Under the pieces are notes generated by a model. That model worked only from the letters and a program-made list of their open reading frames with translations. It had not been told where the DNA came from and did no database searches. Source: Paenibacillus sp. PastM-3 (lineage in GTDB: Bacteria > Bacillota > Bacilli > Paenibacillales > Paenibacillaceae). Taken from it: 64,000 nt of DNA. The stretch is taken from NCBI RefSeq assembly GCF_029893965.1, contig NZ_JARXXP010000011.1, positions 1-64,000 on the forward strand. Reading direction: 5' to 3'. Shown here piece after piece: positions 62,468 to 64,000 of the stretch. Numbering within the stretch: position 1 is the first letter of the stretch; every line of letters starts with the position of its first letter. Position numbers and translations under genes: made by a program.

Positions 62468-63495
62468 TGTGCATCTCCTCCTTGCGGCGCTGCTGAAGCG
62501 GACGGGCTGGACGTCGTACTGCGCATCAATTCATTCAGCGGCAGATAATTGACTGTATCGCTACTCGAGTTGGTGATGAAGATTTTGGCGTTAGGCAGAA
62601 TCGTCTCCAGCGTCTCCAGAATCAGCCGGCTTTCGGTTACACTCTTATTGTTGACATATTCAGTATAAATGGCATTGAACTGGGCTACATCCCCTTGCGC
62701 GTTCAGGATACGCGACTTCTTCTCCCCCTCTGCTCTCTCGAGCAGCGCCTGCGCTTCACCGCGTGCTTTGGGAATGATATCGTTCTCATACTTCTTGGCG
62801 TTGTTAATCTTCGTGTTCTTCTCTTCACGGGCATTGGTTACCTCGCGGAAAGCTTCCTCTACCTGACCGCTCGGCGGTTCAATATCCTGGAATTTGATAT
62901 CAATGATCTGGATGCCCGTGCTGTATTTATTCTGCAGCTCGACCAGCAGCTCACGGACTTTGTCCTGGATCACTGTCTTTCCGTCCGTAATTGCATAATC
63001 CAGCTTCTCGGAACCAATCACAGCGCGAATCGATGAGCTGGCCGAGTTGCGCAGGAATTGTTCCGCATCATCAATGTTATACAGATAATCGTGGATATTG
63101 CTGATCTTCCACTGGACTACAGCATCGGCAGATACGATATTCTCATCGCCGGTAATCATCATCGCTTCATCTTCAACGGGTACAGCTCCATCGGCCTCCT
63201 GACGGTACCCGATATGTATTCTCTGGGTCAGCTCCGCAGGCACTGTAATGACTTCCTGTATGGGATAAGGCCATTTGAAATGCAGTCCGGCTGAGGATTC
63301 ATTTGTATATTTGCCGAAGGTCAGGATAGCTGCACGCTCCTGCTCCTGCACCGTATAAAATGATGTCGAGCCCAGGTAAATCAACACTACAGCAGCGGCT
63401 CCCCATAGTCCAACCTTCTTAAAATTTCCCGGTTTCAGCCCGGGCAGCTTGCGCCCCGGCACCGGATTCCCGCCATCCCCATTCATGAAATTCAA
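62464..63495 (-). CDS. hflK: HflK SPFH-domain protease modulator
   Basis: 343 residues. A TM helix lies near 30-48 (VGLWGAAAVVLIYLGSTSF). The SPFH domain follows (TVQEQERAAILTFGKYTNE, AGLHFKWPYPIQEV), then a coiled coil (INNAKKYENDIIPKARGEAQ) and a disordered Ser/Ala-rich tail. The start is TTG 63495, 9 nt after AAGGAG; ATG 63486 lies 18 nt away, and the ATG right after the site is out of frame. It is in an operon with hflC. Confidence 0.94.
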   Translation of the reverse strand: MNFMNGDGGNPVPGRKLPGLKPGNFKKVGLWGAAAVVLIYLGSTSFYTVQEQERAAILTFGKYTNESSAGLHFKWPYPIQEVITVPAELTQRIHIGYRQEADGAVPVEDEAMMITGDENIVSADAVVQWKISNIHDYLYNIDDAEQFLRNSASSSIRAVIGSEKLDYAITDGKTVIQDKVRELLVELQNKYSTGIQIIDIKFQDIEPPSGQVEEAFREVTNAREEKNTKINNAKKYENDIIPKARGEAQALLERAEGEKKSRILNAQGDVAQFNAIYTEYVNNKSVTESRLILETLETILPNAKIFITNSSSDTVNYLPLNELMRSTTSSPSASAAPQGGDAQ

Positions 63496-63556
63496 GATGC
63501 ATCGCTCCTTTTTGCGTATTTAAGTCTCTATAGAGATACATATACGTAAATAAAAC

Positions 63557-63585
63557 AAAAAAGTCGCAATTTTCGCGACTTTTTT
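63557..63585. terminator. Terminator after the right-edge GGDEF gene
   Basis: AAAAAAGTCGC and GCGACTTTTTT arms with an ATTTT-type loop; it works in both directions and separates the GGDEF gene from hflKC. Confidence 0.88.
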
Positions 63586-63681
63586 CATTCTTGCTGTATT
63601 TTACTGCATTTCTCTCTTTATAAAGCTCGTTGTGCTGCATGACATGATTACGTTCGCAAGCTGAAATTAGGCTGCAGCCTT

Positions 63682-64000
63682 CTAAGGATTTTGAATGATG
63701 ACTGTACGATTACGCCCCTCCGTCTTTGCCTGGTACATAGCATTATCGGCAAGATGAAACAGCTCGGATGAATCGGTTGCATGCTGAGGATAAAGGGCGA
63801 TTCCAATGGAAACCGTGACAGGAATTTGTCCGGGAACAGCGGATTTCTCCACCGCTGAACGGACCTGCTCTGCTGCCCGGAAGGCCAAGGTACTATCCTT
63901 ATTCTTAAGCAAAACTACAAACTCCTCTCCGCCGTAACGCACACTCAAATCAGGAGATGCAATATTCTCCTGTATGATGTCTGCCACGTGTTTCAGGACC
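63682..64000 (-). CDS. Diguanylate cyclase (GGDEF), C-terminal part, cut by window edge
   Basis: About 106 residues of the C-terminal half of a GGDEF domain: RYGGEEFVVLLKN, VTVSIGIALYPQHATDSS and ADNAMYQAKTEGRNRTVI. The active-site motif is GGEEF. The inhibitory-site position reads ASPD instead of RxxD, so product feedback is probably absent, unlike the 129-1721 paralogue. The sensory part lies outside the window. Confidence 0.92.
   Translation of the reverse strand, partial: VLKHVADIIQENIASPDLSVRYGGEEFVVLLKNKDSTLAFRAAEQVRSAVEKSAVPGQIPVTVSIGIALYPQHATDSSELFHLADNAMYQAKTEGRNRTVIIQNP

Overview
The window looks like the chromosome of a Paenibacillus-type Gram-positive soil bacterium. Supporting signs are moderate GC with strong Shine-Dalgarno sites, YesM/YesN two-component systems, ABC sugar importers encoded without their own ATPase, Amj-type lipid II flippase, RelP-type alarmone synthetase, Cache-GGDEF proteins, and a dense set of cytoplasmic glycoside hydrolases. 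No rRNA, tRNA, CRISPR array or prophage was seen.

Layout. 1-120 (minus) is the 5' end of a group II intron sitting directly behind an intrinsic terminator. 129-9.3 kb is housekeeping and signalling: diguanylate cyclase, YfiT/DinB protein, a translationally coupled HAD / GH9 / HAD unit, RelP-like (p)ppGpp synthetase, degenerate HD-GYP protein, signal peptidase I. 9.4-12.1 kb is an OmpR/histidine kinase pair with an SDR. 12.2-16.3 kb holds a secreted coiled-coil protein behind a structured leader, Amj, a 5'-eroded DUF2809 gene joined to a NUDIX gene, and two very small conserved-looking proteins. 16.4-18.9 kb is an ArsR-like regulator divergent from a GH51 arabinofuranosidase. 18.9-26.9 kb is LrgAB/CidAB-like, gene remnants (nitroreductase, DinB), an ECF sigma/anti-sigma pair, pdxK and a ferredoxin. 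27-32.7 kb is AraC regulator, GH115 alpha-glucuronidase and SGNH esterase. 32.7-33.5 kb is repeat-rich with an IS3-family remnant. 33.5-41 kb has TetR plus target membrane protein, GH16 beta-glucanase, sugar isomerase, an OmpR/HK pair, Asp23 protein and an AI-2E family transporter. 41.2-52.2 kb is a YesM/YesN system followed, on the other strand, by an ABC sugar importer operon with GH42 and GH43 enzymes. 52.8-61.5 kb has rhamnose mutarotase, cytidine deaminase, and a hemicellulose cluster (GH27, two GH43, GH8 Rex exo-oligoxylanase) with two AraC regulators. 61.6-64 kb has hflC/hflK and the end of another diguanylate cyclase.

How it works together. Nearly all polysaccharide enzymes lack signal peptides, so the region looks like an intracellular oligosaccharide-processing island: oligosaccharides enter through the SBP/permease system (ATPase presumably shared and elsewhere) and are trimmed inside by GH115, GH51, GH43, GH8, GH42, GH27 and an esterase. 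Only the GH16 enzyme is clearly secreted. A 36-bp motif shared by the yesM promoter region and the importer promoter region suggests that this two-component system controls the importer.

Best candidates for something new: the shared 36-bp motif; the structured leader before the secreted coiled-coil gene; two genes whose Shine-Dalgarno spacing favours an ATT start (one over a TA repeat that puts the ATG out of frame); and a 460-bp array of eight small palindromes at 44.7-45.2 kb.
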